A DNA stretch of 64,000 bases from Pinibacter aurantiacus (GTDB lineage Bacteria > Bacteroidota > Bacteroidia > Chitinophagales > Chitinophagaceae), in NCBI RefSeq assembly GCF_019130065.1, contig NZ_JAHSPG010000018.1, positions 558,001-622,000 of the forward strand. Direction: 5' to 3'. This document shows positions 1 to 9,500 of the stretch, in pieces (positions within the stretch are counted from its first letter, which is position 1; each line of letters begins with the position of its first letter). The translations under genes were made by a program, and so were the position numbers. The notes under the pieces were generated by a model, which worked only from the letters and a program-made list of their open reading frames with translations, was not told the origin of the DNA and did not search any database.

Positions 1-894
1 TCCGCCACCGAGATTTGCCAAAGGCAACGTGTAGCCTTTGTTTTGATAAAAATGTTCACCAACGGTGTGCAGCCATTCGTGTATCCAAACGCCGGGGTCA
101 TTGTTTTTGTAATTGTTGATCTTGTCGCTTAGTGTTGCATAGGGATCTTGCGTAAACTTCACCTGTACATATCCTGTTTTAAAATTGGTACTTAAAGGAT
201 CCGTTCCCGCCAGTCCGAAATAATTACCTCCAAAATCTACAGCACCGTCTTTTTGTTTCCAGCAAACGAAAACGCAATCATAGTTTCCGGGTAAAATACC
301 TGCCACAGCATTTCTCACCGTAGCATCACTCAATACATAGCCTGTGCCGTCATTGTAATTGTTCAAAGGCATTGGTGCAGTGATGTCCTGTCTTGTTACC
401 TGCCAGTTCATAGTGCCGTAAGAGTATGGAATGAAATGATTGCTTATGCTCCACTGAAAATAATCGAAACATGCATTGAGCTCATCAGTAGTGAACGTCG
501 ATTGCTGCTGCGTGTTATTGATCGTTGCTGTCACCGTTTGTACGCCAATCCACAAAGCTTTCCAGGCTTTGGCCACTGGTTGATCTGCTGTCGTAAATGC
601 TAAAGAAATATTGTCTGAAACTTGCAGATTCTTCAACAAATATTTGTTTGAATTTTTCAACGACAGTCCGATAGTATGTTGCCCTTTGCTTGCAGTGATA
701 CTTTTCTTTTCAGGATATGAAGTGCCGGTATACTTGCCATCGAGATAAATGTATGCTGGCTCATCAAGCGGAGTTGAGATACTGATCTCAGGACTACCAT
801 TTGGTTTGCTATTGGAATCATTTTTTTTACAACTTCCAACAAACAGCAGCATTGAAAACAGAAGACAAATAGCCGCACCGCTATGTTTGATCAT
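1..894 (-). CDS. Lipoprotein with PEGA-like domain and HExxH motif (partial)
   Basis: The reading frame is open from an ATG at 894 to the window edge, so the C-terminus is missing (298 codons visible). The N-terminus is a lipoprotein signal with the lipobox VGSC, so the product probably sits on the cell surface or outer membrane. Residues about 35-90 resemble a PEGA-type beta-sandwich. Near the visible end is HEWLHTVGEH, an HExxH zinc-binding motif, preceded by the context NNDPGVWI. This suggests a metallopeptidase, but the third zinc ligand cannot be assigned: a histidine lies one residue short of the metzincin spacing. It is the last visible gene of PUL-1, transcribed after the SusE-position lipoprotein. 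The function is inferred only from the motif; a zinc-free carbohydrate- or protein-binding role is also possible. Confidence 0.72.
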   Translation of the reverse strand, partial: MIKHSGAAICLLFSMLLFVGSCKKNDSNSKPNGSPEISISTPLDEPAYIYLDGKYTGTSYPEKKSITASKGQHTIGLSLKNSNKYLLKNLQVSDNISLAFTTADQPVAKAWKALWIGVQTVTATINNTQQQSTFTTDELNACFDYFQWSISNHFIPYSYGTMNWQVTRQDITAPMPLNNYNDGTGYVLSDATVRNAVAGILPGNYDCVFVCWKQKDGAVDFGGNYFGLAGTDPLSTNFKTGYVQVKFTQDPYATLSDKINNYKNNDPGVWIHEWLHTVGEHFYQNKGYTLPLANLGGG

Positions 895-980
895 TTTGCT
901 TGTTTAATGGTTGAATGATTATTTCTGGAATTGGAGGTTGTTTAGTTAAGCTGTTTGAAAAATTAAAAACAAGTCGCTTT

Positions 981-1068
981 GTCATCCCGACGAAGGAGGG
1001 ATCTGTGTCTAACACTAGCGAACATTATGCATAAACAATCACGCAGATCCCTCGTCCCTCGGGATGAC
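981..1068. repeat. Intergenic inverted repeat (GTCATCCCGA type)
   Basis: The left arm begins gtcatcccga at 981 and the right arm ends tcgggatgac at 1068. The arms are about 28 nt with four mismatches, around a ~32-nt loop. It would form a strong hairpin in the gap between the two lipoprotein genes. The same kind of palindrome is commonly seen in Chitinophagaceae intergenic regions (from memory). Confidence 0.75.
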
Positions 1069-1112
1069 AAGCAACACCCTATATTCCATCAAACGGTGTA
1101 ACTAAACAACAT

Positions 1113-1140
1113 CTAATTCCTATTTCCTAACTCCTAATTC
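1113..1140. repeat. Four-unit heptamer array (CTAATTC type)
   Basis: Four consecutive 7-mers: ctaattc, ctatttc, ctaactc, ctaattc. It lies directly against the 3' end of the lipoprotein gene at 1144. The same four-unit layout recurs at 19073-19100. Confidence 0.6.
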
Positions 1141-1143
1141 ATA

Positions 1144-2037
1144 TTATCTCTGTCCCGTCCAAGAATACACTTCATCGAACGACGTTCTTTGGTTGCCGTT
1201 TTCAAGCATCCAGTATTTGACCTTCAGCGTTTTTGTGGCAGCGTCCCATTTGTTAATGCCGGTAGGATCGATCTGTGCAGAGCGTCCGCGTGAAGGAGAT
1301 GGTTGACCCCAATAATTTGTAACCGAGGTTACATTGTTGTTGTTATCAAAAGTGAATACCGGTGTGAATTCTCCATAGTTTGAATTGCTGCCATTCAACG
1401 ATATCGAATGATAACGGTCGTTGGTTATGCCTGACTGATCTATCACCACCACACTGTTTGGAGAGGTGGTAGCCAACACAACGTTCCATGGATAAAAACC
1501 AATGATGCCGCTGTTTACATAGTCTTTAAGGGAACCTGTTGCCGTATAATAACCATCATACGGATTAAGTGCAGGCAATGGCGCTGTAACAATTACCCAC
1601 TGCTTTGTAGAACCGTCAGCGGCTGTTACTTCGTATGTAACAGGTTTGGAATAATCGCCTCGGGTGCCCAAAACAGGCGCACTACCAACAGGATTGATGG
1701 AAGCCGTGCCCGCTATGGTCGCTGTGCCCCAAAGCTGTGTAAGTTTAATATTAGAAAGCTGTCCCTTAGGCACGCCATTGGGAACATCTGGTATTACATA
1801 AATAGTATCGTGAGAAATATTAATTGTGTGATCCAGAATCAACGCGTTTGTCTTAATACTCATGATCTCGTTGGACGTTCCTTTGTTTGCCCACGAAGTA
1901 TCCGCGTAGTTATAGAGAAAGTTAAAATCAGAAATCGCTTTGTCGGTTGCGGGCGCTTCCTGCACCGCTGTTTTTTCACAAGCAGTAAAAGCTGTGCTCA
2001 TGAAAAATAAGATGATGAAAATATGGTTGAGTTTCAT
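1144..2037 (-). CDS. SusE-position surface lipoprotein of PUL-1
   Basis: This is a 297-aa product with a lipoprotein signal peptide and lipobox TAC at residues ~18-20. Residues ~100-155 form an Ig-like region ending with the signature YEVTAADGSTKQW, typical of the DUF5018-like domains of Bacteroidota surface lipoproteins. The C-terminal ~140 residues are rich in aromatic residues (FYPW, NYWGQ, KYWML), as in glycan-binding proteins. It follows susD in the same direction and probably helps bind the PUL-1 glycan at the cell surface. The family call comes from the motif and the position; the ligand cannot be predicted. Confidence 0.8.
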   Translation of the reverse strand: MKLNHIFIILFFMSTAFTACEKTAVQEAPATDKAISDFNFLYNYADTSWANKGTSNEIMSIKTNALILDHTINISHDTIYVIPDVPNGVPKGQLSNIKLTQLWGTATIAGTASINPVGSAPVLGTRGDYSKPVTYEVTAADGSTKQWVIVTAPLPALNPYDGYYTATGSLKDYVNSGIIGFYPWNVVLATTSPNSVVVIDQSGITNDRYHSISLNGSNSNYGEFTPVFTFDNNNNVTSVTNYWGQPSPSRGRSAQIDPTGINKWDAATKTLKVKYWMLENGNQRTSFDEVYSWTGQR

Positions 2038-2073
2038 TGTTCGTTTTTTTTATAAATCGTTACTAAGGCGAGG

Positions 2074-2237
2074 AATTAATAATTAATAATTAATAATTAA
2101 CAGGGCTTCAGTCATCAGAAAATTCACCACTCCGTTTTCAGTCCTTTCACAGATAAACCTTTCGACACCCCAAAACGAGGCCATCACAAGGTTTCGGCGA
2201 GACGCCATATTAATTACTAATTATTAATTATTAATTG
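2074..2237. repeat. Inverted heptamer arrays flanking a 108-bp spacer
   Basis: The left arm (2074-2101) is aattaat repeated three times plus aattaac. The right arm (2210-2237) is ttaatta, ctaatta, ttaatta, ttaattg. The first 27 nt of the left arm pair with the first 27 nt of the right arm with one mismatch. The spacer contains no convincing reading frame. The element fills the gap between susD and the downstream lipoprotein gene and could fold into a long hairpin in the PUL mRNA. Confidence 0.75.
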
Positions 2238-2241
2238 CTCT

Positions 2242-3930
2242 CTACTGATACCCCGGATTCTGCTGCAAGCTTGTTCTTTGAATCTCCGCTCTTGGTATAG
2301 GCAACAAATAATTTGCTGGGCTGTTAAATGCACGCGTTTGAATAACACCATACGAATAGGATTTTACATTACCATTCAGTGTTATTGTCACGCCTCTACA
2401 ACCTGCATTCTGTGTGCCTTCTGCTATTTTCCAGCGGCGAACATCATAGTAACGATGTCCTTCGAGACATAGCTCTACCTGCCTTTCGTTTTGTATTCTT
2501 GCAAACAGTTCCGCACCAGAAAGCGATCCGTCTAATGCCGGTAAATTAACGCCCGGACGCTGGCGAACCAGATTCAGATATTTGATAGCTTCTGCATAGT
2601 TGCCAAGATTATATTGTGCCTCTGCGTAGTTCAAATAGATTTCACTCAGGCGGCTTATAACCCAGAAGTGGTTAGTGGCACCTAAGCCTGTGTTGAAATT
2701 AAAAGTAGTGTCCTGGTATTTTCGAAAACTATATCTCGTTAAGCTATAGTTCCAATTATCAAAACCTGTTTTTGAATCGAGGCCACCTTCATAGAACTGG
2801 CAGGCACTTGTGCCACCAGCGCTGTACCTGTCCTGGCAATACGCGGTGTTTCCAAAGGGACGGCCGTCAAAAAGGATATCGTTATAAAAACGGGGATCTC
2901 TGTTTGCATAAGGGTTCTGATCGTTGTAACCTGAAGTAGGGTCTGTGATCAATTTTCCATCGGCCGTATTAAATGCATCAACCAGTTGCTGGCTCGGTGC
3001 AAAAGAGCTCCATCCGTGAAAACCGTTTGGTGCAAGAAATGTTTCGATACCGGTGAAGTCACTATAGCTGTTAGAGTATTTGGCGCTTTTTAAAGTAACC
3101 ATGATCAGCTCCGGATTCGGCTTTACAAATAGCTGGCAGTAAGGTGTGCCGGAGTATAGCTGATAAACACCGAGGTCAATAACAGCTTTTGCAGCATCTG
3201 CAGCTTTCTGCCATTTGGTAGCGTCTTTGTTGTCGTTCCAAAAAGGACTGGCGGCATATAGCAAGATGGTTGATTTTAAAGCCATGGATGCGCCTTTGGT
3301 GGCTTTGCCATACTTGGCATCGCTCGATGCATAATTAACCGGAAGAAGATTTGCTGCTGCATCGCAATCTGCCACAATAAAACTTACACACTCATCGAAA
3401 CTTGCACGTGTGGCCTTGAAATTGGAGTTGAGATCAAATGGTTTTGAAAACAACGGCACACCGCCATAATCCCTTACCAGCATATAATAAGCAAATGCGC
3501 GTAAGTAAAGCACTTCACCTTTCAAACGATTACGAACACTTGAATCACCAGGCACGGCATCAATTTTTGACAAGAAGGTGTTGCAGTTTTGAATGTTGTA
3601 AAACTCAAGCGACCATATGTCGAAGTTGCCTAAGTTATCTGGCGTTAATGTTCCTTTGTTCAGCACAGATTCATTGTAGTCATTGAATTTGTTGTATCCT
3701 TCATCGCAAGCGGCAGACAATGCCCACGAGCGGCTTGATTTGTTATCCCAATTATGCTGCACATTAGGAAGGATATTGTATAAGTTGTTTGCGTATGCTT
3801 CAGTGAGACTAAGATCTGTCCACACAGATGCATCGGTATATGAATCAAGTGGTGGTTTATTTAGAACATTCTTTGTGCAGGCTGGTAATAGCACTGCTAT
3901 GGCTATAATAGATTTTATAATATTTTTCAT
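2242..3930 (-). CDS. susD: SusD/RagB-family glycan-binding lipoprotein (PUL-1)
   Basis: The product is 562 aa and starts with a lipoprotein signal ending PAC at residue ~18. It shows SusD hallmarks: an N-terminal segment LNKPPLDSYTDASVW, the helical motif LRAFAYYMLVRDYGGVPLF around residue 145, and a C-terminal block with EICLNYAEA-like (EIYLNYAEAQYNLG), RQVELCLEGHRYYDVRRWK and the typical ending LLPIPRAEIQ...NPGYQ. It caps the SusC channel and delivers oligosaccharides at the outer membrane. It lies 19 bp downstream of susC in the same operon. Length and motifs are normal for the family. Confidence 0.97.
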   Translation of the reverse strand: MKNIIKSIIAIAVLLPACTKNVLNKPPLDSYTDASVWTDLSLTEAYANNLYNILPNVQHNWDNKSSRSWALSAACDEGYNKFNDYNESVLNKGTLTPDNLGNFDIWSLEFYNIQNCNTFLSKIDAVPGDSSVRNRLKGEVLYLRAFAYYMLVRDYGGVPLFSKPFDLNSNFKATRASFDECVSFIVADCDAAANLLPVNYASSDAKYGKATKGASMALKSTILLYAASPFWNDNKDATKWQKAADAAKAVIDLGVYQLYSGTPYCQLFVKPNPELIMVTLKSAKYSNSYSDFTGIETFLAPNGFHGWSSFAPSQQLVDAFNTADGKLITDPTSGYNDQNPYANRDPRFYNDILFDGRPFGNTAYCQDRYSAGGTSACQFYEGGLDSKTGFDNWNYSLTRYSFRKYQDTTFNFNTGLGATNHFWVISRLSEIYLNYAEAQYNLGNYAEAIKYLNLVRQRPGVNLPALDGSLSGAELFARIQNERQVELCLEGHRYYDVRRWKIAEGTQNAGCRGVTITLNGNVKSYSYGVIQTRAFNSPANYLLPIPRAEIQRTSLQQNPGYQ

Positions 3931-3949
3931 ACAAGTTTGTTTGCAGTTA

Positions 3950-6900
3950 TTACAGGTTTACATTCAGCCCAAAACGAACGGTGCGGGTTTGAGGATAAGA
4001 AACCCCTGTCAGGCTGGTATTTTCAGGATCAACTCCATATCTTTTCAATCCATCAACGGAGAAAATATTTGAGCCGCCTACAAATAATCTAAGCTGCGAA
4101 ATGCCGATCCTTCTTAAAAAATCATTGTCGGTGAAAATATATGAAAGCTCCGCGTTCTTTAAACGGAGGAAGGAAGCATCTCTTACATACAGGTCAGCAT
4201 CTACGTTGTTTCTTGAATCACCATTGTTGCTCGCTCTTGGGAATTTCGCATCAGGCGTTGCTTCTGTTGAAACAAACCTGTCATCATACACCCACGTTGG
4301 CGGAACAACTACAGCACTTTGCGCCTGTGGACGTATCTGAACCTTTGCAATGGTTTGCCCCGCGAATATCATGTTAAGGCTCCATCCTTTGTAAGTGAAA
4401 GACAATGGAAGACCGAATGACAGTCTTGGTTTCACGCCATAGTCAATACGCACTTTATCCTTCGATGTAATTTGCCCATCGTGATCTATATCCTGTATCC
4501 AAAGATCGCCGGGGCCAGCGCCGGGAAGGTGAGGACTTTTCAAAACTTCATCCTGTGTATGATAGATGCCGCTTGTTTTATACGTCAGCCATGAGTCAAC
4601 GGTGTGGCCGGTATATTGCTGCCATGCAGGAATATTGGGTGATTCGTCCTGGTAAATAACTTTGCTTCTCGCATAAGTAAGATTCACGCCAACACTATAT
4701 TGAAATGCCCTGTTGGTCGCCTGCCTGTAGTTTATTGCAAACTCAAACCCACGATTGAGCGACTTGCCAATGTTCATGTAAGGCAATGTAAGCCCTGTGT
4801 ATTGAGGCACTGACGATAAGGGTTGCGCCAATATATCACTGCGATAGTTTCTGAATACATCGAAAGTGATGTTCAGTTTGTTTTGCAGCAATGTCATGTC
4901 AACACCAAGGTTTCTCGTGTCTTGCTTTTCCCACGTAATGTTAGGATTAGGAACTGAAGAAGGGGAGAGATTGGTAGACTGCGTATAAGAATCTGAGAAG
5001 TAGGTGTAGTAAGCCGGATTGGTAACAATACCATACTTCGTCATGTAGTAATATTGAGCAACAGCATCACTACCCATGATACCCCATGAAGCCCTGAGTT
5101 TAAGGTTGTTGATAACAGGCAACAAAGGCTTGAAAAAGTTTTCATCGGAAATGCGCCAGCCCAGTGCCACCGCGGGAAACAGGCCCCATTGTTTGTCCGG
5201 AGCAAAATTGAATGAACCGTTGTATCGTAAAATTAAATTGGCTAAATATTTTCCTTTGTACGCATAATCAACTTTGCCAAAATAACTGGCGCGGCCCCAC
5301 TGCGATGCAGAGCCTGTGCCCATTTGGTTAAGATCCGCGCCGGAAAACAGTTGATCCAAACTTGATCCCAAAAGGTCCTGGCGCTGAGCCGTTGTACTGG
5401 TGTTGTTGTAGGTTGTTTGTTCATAAGCAGCAAAAGCGCTTACGTTATGATCGCCAAACTGCCTGTCGTATCCAAGCTTTAGAAACAATGTATTTTCAGC
5501 AGACTGGGAACTCGTTTGCGTGATCTGGCTCAATGCAGTGCTGCTGTATTGGTCCGTGTAAGTATCTGTAGCCTTGTTGTAGGAATAGGCGTGCCAAGGT
5601 CTTTTATAAAATTTATTGAACGTGTTGATGTTATCAAAAGCACCATAACCGCTTACTGAAAGACCTTTTGTAATGAATGGAAGTTGAATGTCAATTCCCA
5701 GTTTTGGGTTAAAGGTCAGGTAGGTAATGTTGTTATAGCCAGGTTCTGTAGAGCTCATCAGCACAGGGTTTCTACCATAACCCAAGCCACCGGATGGCAA
5801 TCCGTTTTTCCAGTACACAGGTATGAATGGATAAATGCTAATCATTTCATGCATGATGCTTCCATCATCAATCGCAGGATTCTTTGAAGTCTCTTTCCAT
5901 GCAGCGAGGTCAACATTGAACTTGATGTATTTATTTGCCCTGATATCAATATTGGATCGCAGGTTGAAATTTTGGTAAGACAAGTCGCTATTGCTGTAGT
6001 TACTTTTTTGATTGATGTATTGACCGGAAACATTGTAGCGAACATTGTCTGAACCACCTGAAACCGATAAGGCGTGGCTGGTTTGCGGCGCCCATGCTTT
6101 ATACACCTGGTCCGTCCAGTCCGTGCTCGTATAATCAGGATCATTGCCAGCTTTATATTTCTCAATTTCTTCTGGATCGTATGGCGTTTGTGTTCCGTTG
6201 ATAACAGCAAGCTCATTGTAGTAAGTCATGTACTGCCATGCGTTCACACGAGGAGCAATTCTTGTTAAGTGCTGAAAGGCCATGTTGCCATCATACTGAA
6301 TAACCGGCTTGCCTGATTTACCCCTTTTAGTTGTAACCAGCACAACTCCATTTGCGGCACGTACACCGTAAATAGCTGCTGACGCGTCTTTCAGGAGTGT
6401 TATGCTTTCAACATCAGCGGGGTTGACCCTGTTCATGTTTCTGTCAGGAATACCGTCTACAACGATCAGCGGGCCTACGCCGGTTGAACCATTTGCAAAC
6501 GTGTTGTATCCGCGAACGAGCATCAGTGCATCATCATAACCCGGTTTACCAGAACGGTTGTTGATAACCAAACCAGGAGAAACACCTGCAAGCGCATTTG
6601 AAATCGAAGGAGAAGAGTTCATGCGAACATCTTCCGGTTTGATGGTGGTAACAGCTGCAGTTAAGCTTCCTTTCTTTTGTGTAGAATAACCCACCACTAC
6701 AACCTCCTGTTGCTGCAAGTCAGGCGACACCTGCAATACAATAGTTATCGTGGTTCTATTCAGCAGGCTTATTTCCTGTGTTTTATAACCTATGAAAGAA
6801 ATGACGAGGATCGCGTTTTGCGGATCCTTTATAGTCAAATTAAAATTTCCATCAGCATCAGTTGATGTGCCGATTGTTGTACCTTTTATGGCAATGGTCG

Positions 6901-7351
6901 CGCCCGCCAAAGACTTACCGGTTTCATCCGTTACGTGGCCCTTAATAATGCCAACTGGTGCAGACGATTCCGTTATTGCACCCGGTAAAGTAACCAATGT
7001 GGAAGCGGACTTAATGATCACCGTTCTATCAACAATGGCATAACTGAGCGGCAGGTTTTTAAAGCAGGCATTCAATGCTTCTTGAATGCTCACATTCTGA
7101 AGCGAAAGAGAAATGTTGCTCTGCCTCTGGATCATTTCGGAATTGTACAGAAAGTCAAAGCCGCTTTGTTTTTGAATGAGGCCAATAGCCTTCAAAAGCG
7201 GAATGTTTTTTTCCTTTATGGTAATCTGGGAAAAAGTTTTAGCGTTCACAGCAAGAACACTCATAAGCAGCAAAGCAATCGTTAATTTCATGGGCAATAA
7301 CCATGTTAATTTTTGCCGTCTTTTTTGAAAGACATTGGCTAAAAAAGGCAT
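3950..7351 (-). CDS. susC: SusC/RagA-family TonB-dependent transporter with STN domain (PUL-1)
   Basis: This 1133-aa outer-membrane oligosaccharide importer starts with a signal peptide (residues ~20-40). An STN (secretin/TonB N-terminal) domain follows at ~45-120, then a carboxypeptidase-regulatory-like beta domain at ~133-215 (GHVTDETGKSLAGATIAIKG). The plug starts near EVVVVGYSTQKKGSLT and contains the diagnostic VESITLLKDASAAIYG. A ~750-residue beta barrel ends in RFGLNVNL. The STN domain is the part that talks to FecR-type anti-sigma factors, and a FecR and an ECF sigma gene lie immediately upstream. The locus is therefore probably switched on by trans-envelope signalling when the glycan is bound. 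Confidence 0.97.
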   Translation of the reverse strand: MPFLANVFQKRRQKLTWLLPMKLTIALLLMSVLAVNAKTFSQITIKEKNIPLLKAIGLIQKQSGFDFLYNSEMIQRQSNISLSLQNVSIQEALNACFKNLPLSYAIVDRTVIIKSASTLVTLPGAITESSAPVGIIKGHVTDETGKSLAGATIAIKGTTIGTSTDADGNFNLTIKDPQNAILVISFIGYKTQEISLLNRTTITIVLQVSPDLQQQEVVVVGYSTQKKGSLTAAVTTIKPEDVRMNSSPSISNALAGVSPGLVINNRSGKPGYDDALMLVRGYNTFANGSTGVGPLIVVDGIPDRNMNRVNPADVESITLLKDASAAIYGVRAANGVVLVTTKRGKSGKPVIQYDGNMAFQHLTRIAPRVNAWQYMTYYNELAVINGTQTPYDPEEIEKYKAGNDPDYTSTDWTDQVYKAWAPQTSHALSVSGGSDNVRYNVSGQYINQKSNYSNSDLSYQNFNLRSNIDIRANKYIKFNVDLAAWKETSKNPAIDDGSIMHEMISIYPFIPVYWKNGLPSGGLGYGRNPVLMSSTEPGYNNITYLTFNPKLGIDIQLPFITKGLSVSGYGAFDNINTFNKFYKRPWHAYSYNKATDTYTDQYSSTALSQITQTSSQSAENTLFLKLGYDRQFGDHNVSAFAAYEQTTYNNTSTTAQRQDLLGSSLDQLFSGADLNQMGTGSASQWGRASYFGKVDYAYKGKYLANLILRYNGSFNFAPDKQWGLFPAVALGWRISDENFFKPLLPVINNLKLRASWGIMGSDAVAQYYYMTKYGIVTNPAYYTYFSDSYTQSTNLSPSSVPNPNITWEKQDTRNLGVDMTLLQNKLNITFDVFRNYRSDILAQPLSSVPQYTGLTLPYMNIGKSLNRGFEFAINYRQATNRAFQYSVGVNLTYARSKVIYQDESPNIPAWQQYTGHTVDSWLTYKTSGIYHTQDEVLKSPHLPGAGPGDLWIQDIDHDGQITSKDKVRIDYGVKPRLSFGLPLSFTYKGWSLNMIFAGQTIAKVQIRPQAQSAVVVPPTWVYDDRFVSTEATPDAKFPRASNNGDSRNNVDADLYVRDASFLRLKNAELSYIFTDNDFLRRIGISQLRLFVGGSNIFSVDGLKRYGVDPENTSLTGVSYPQTRTVRFGLNVNL

Positions 7352-7399
7352 ACATTTACTTTTTAGGTTAAATAATGGAGAACTCTATCAGACTTTATG

Positions 7400-7445
7400 T
7401 TTAGCCTAATTCCGCCGGGAGTAGTACCAGTACTTCCGGTTTTTA
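7400..7445 (-). promoter_or_regulatory. Leader hairpin between fecR and susC (PUL-1)
   Basis: On the minus strand a hairpin spans 7439-7415: stem CCGG-A-AGTA paired with TACT-C-CCGG, loop CTGGTAC. It is preceded by AAAAA and followed by CGGAATTAGGCTAAA. A hairpin with the same stem ends and the same 3' flank pattern sits between fecR and susC of PUL-2 (45195-45221). Its place in the susC 5' leader suggests control of susC expression by attenuation or RNA stability. This is inference; no known RNA family was recognised. Confidence 0.5.
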
Positions 7446-7459
7446 CTTGGCAGAAGTCT

Positions 7460-8662
7460 CTACTTGTTTTTTTGTTGTGCGATCAGTTTTTTTCCTTCTA
7501 TTTTAAATGAATAAGTTCCGGTCATTTCCAGCATGGATACTATTTTAGAAAGAGGCAGGTCCCTCGAAACAGATCCTCCGATATGGCCCTCAATTTCGCT
7601 GCCTTTATACACCACGTCAACATCGTACCACCTTGCAACTTGCCGCAGCACACTGCTGATATCTGTCGCTTCGCCGAAATAAAATTTATTGTTCTTCCAG
7701 GCTATAACAGCGGCTGCATCTACATTTTCCGTTTTGGTCATTGTAGAGGAAATAGACGCCTGGTCATTTGGTTTTAACAGGCAGGAAGGCAGGCCGGCTT
7801 TGTCCACTCTCACCGATCCTTCAAGCAAGGTTATTTTACTTTGAGGTTCATCATCATAGGTGTTCATATTGAAACTCGTTCCCAATACAGACACCGTAAT
7901 ATTATTGCTGGTAACCTTGAAAGGTTTCGCTTTATTTTGCGCCACTTCAAAATACACTTCTCCGGTTGTTTCAACATGCCTGTCATGGCCAACAAATGAA
8001 ACCGGAAACTTTAAAGAGGACGCCGCATTGAGCCAGACTTTGGTTCCGTCTGAAAGTGTTAAGCTGAGAATTTTGCTTCCCCTGGGAACCGCTACTGTAT
8101 TGTATTGCAGGCGATCACTTCCGCTTTCTTCATTGTAGGCAATTGATCCGTTTTTGAGTTTTTGAATGTTTGTATTTCCCTGTGCAGCAATTTTTCCACT
8201 TTGTGCACTGTCCAAAACAATTTGTGAACCATCAGCTAAAGTAAGCGTGGCATTGCTGGCGGAAGGCGCAGCTACATCAGCTTGTTTTATTGCGTAAGAT
8301 GGAGTTGTATTGTTTTTGTATTTAACAAGCCATACAGCGGCACCGCCGAGGAACAGTAAGAAAATAGCGGCGGCCCCGAACCAGTATTTCGTAAAGGTTC
8401 TAATGGTTCTTACAGGAGCTGCAGAAGGAGTCTCTTTAACAGCGTGAATGATGGAGTTGAAAATTTCATCTGATTCCGAAAGGCTCCCGCTATCCTGCAA
8501 TGCATTATACTGCTGCATTTGCAGGTTAATCATTTCTTGTATAACGGGTCGGAACTGTTCATCCTGCACGTATTGAAAGAATTGTAGCTTTTCTTTCTCT
8601 GTGCAGTTATTATTCACATACTTGTCAAACAGTTGTTGAAATTCGGCGAGGCGATCATTCAT
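7460..8662 (-). CDS. FecR-family anti-sigma factor (PUL-1)
   Basis: The protein is 400 aa. The N-terminal ~88 residues are cytoplasmic and should bind the sigma factor. One membrane segment (YWFGAAAIFLLFLGGAAVWL) sits near residues 88-108. The periplasmic FecR domain contains VPRGSKILSLTLSDGTKVWL and LLEGSVRVDKAG, and the C-terminal DUF4974 domain contains YFGEATDISSVLRQVARWYDV. It should hold the ECF sigma factor encoded upstream inactive until the STN domain of SusC signals substrate. It is co-oriented with the sigma gene (77 bp apart) and with susC. All domains look complete. Confidence 0.95.
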   Translation of the reverse strand: MNDRLAEFQQLFDKYVNNNCTEKEKLQFFQYVQDEQFRPVIQEMINLQMQQYNALQDSGSLSESDEIFNSIIHAVKETPSAAPVRTIRTFTKYWFGAAAIFLLFLGGAAVWLVKYKNNTTPSYAIKQADVAAPSASNATLTLADGSQIVLDSAQSGKIAAQGNTNIQKLKNGSIAYNEESGSDRLQYNTVAVPRGSKILSLTLSDGTKVWLNAASSLKFPVSFVGHDRHVETTGEVYFEVAQNKAKPFKVTSNNITVSVLGTSFNMNTYDDEPQSKITLLEGSVRVDKAGLPSCLLKPNDQASISSTMTKTENVDAAAVIAWKNNKFYFGEATDISSVLRQVARWYDVDVVYKGSEIEGHIGGSVSRDLPLSKIVSMLEMTGTYSFKIEGKKLIAQQKNK

Positions 8663-8739
8663 TTATGCGGTTTTTTAACTCGGGTTATAAACCCTGTAAT
8701 TAAAAAGACTCGCTAAATAAAAAAGAGGGGTACTCGTTC

Positions 8740-9348
8740 TTAAAAAAAATTTATAAGCGTGCAGAGGAGCACCATGTGACCGTGGGAGATAAGATAACCC
8801 TTAACAAACCTGGAAGCCCTGACGATATGTTTCTTTACCGTTTCTTTTGAAATATGAAGCAGGTCGGCAATTTCATGATACTTTAATCCTTCAAAGCGGC
8901 TCAGTTCAAACACCCTTTTTTGTTGCGGTGGCAAATGCTCTAGTGCCTGCGCGATCGTATTCTGCAAATCCTTTCCCAGCACAATGTTCAAGGTATTTCC
9001 ATCTTCCGTTTCAACGTCTTCTCCAACGGCATTTTCCATCAAGCCAAGGAAAGCATGTTTCTTCAAATGATCGTACATGCAATTTCTAACCAGTGCATTA
9101 AAATAAGCGTCAAAGTTTTCGATGTCAGGTAATTTGCTCCTGTTTATCCAGATTTTAATAAAAACTTCCTGCAATGCGTCAATAGCATAGGTTTCTTCCT
9201 TTAAAATCTTCTTAGCGATAAACAATACTTTGCGGTGATATAGATCAAAAAGGAGCTTGAACGCCGATTCGTCGGCATTGGCTATTTTCTCAAGAAGCAG
9301 TTTTACTTCGTCATCCAGTAAATCACGGTTCAGACTTCGCACAAGCAA
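8740..9348 (-). CDS. ECF sigma-70 factor (PUL-1)
   Basis: This is a 202-aa extracytoplasmic-function sigma factor. Region 2 contains AIDALQEVFIKIWINRSKL and the -10-recognition stretch FDAYFNALVRNCMYDHLKK. Region 4 contains LEHLPPQQKRVFELSRFEGLKYHEIADLLHIS with the helix-turn-helix ETVKKHIVRA. It directs RNA polymerase to PUL-1 promoters and is paired with the downstream FecR. There is no ATG at the 5' end: the frame starts with TTG at 9348, or GTG at 9342. A start further inside (before LLDDEVKLLL) cannot be excluded. Confidence 0.95.
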   Translation of the reverse strand: MLVRSLNRDLLDDEVKLLLEKIANADESAFKLLFDLYHRKVLFIAKKILKEETYAIDALQEVFIKIWINRSKLPDIENFDAYFNALVRNCMYDHLKKHAFLGLMENAVGEDVETEDGNTLNIVLGKDLQNTIAQALEHLPPQQKRVFELSRFEGLKYHEIADLLHISKETVKKHIVRASRFVKGYLISHGHMVLLCTLINFF

Positions 9349-9500
9349 GCAGCAGTTTGAACGCGAATATATATTTAATTTTTACTGTACAAAAAACAGA
9401 ATGGAATAATTAGATACTATTCTGAGTTGGCGATCGATTTTAAATGTTTACAAAAACTGCAATCGGTTAACTTGAAAAATCTTTCATAGAATACTTTATT

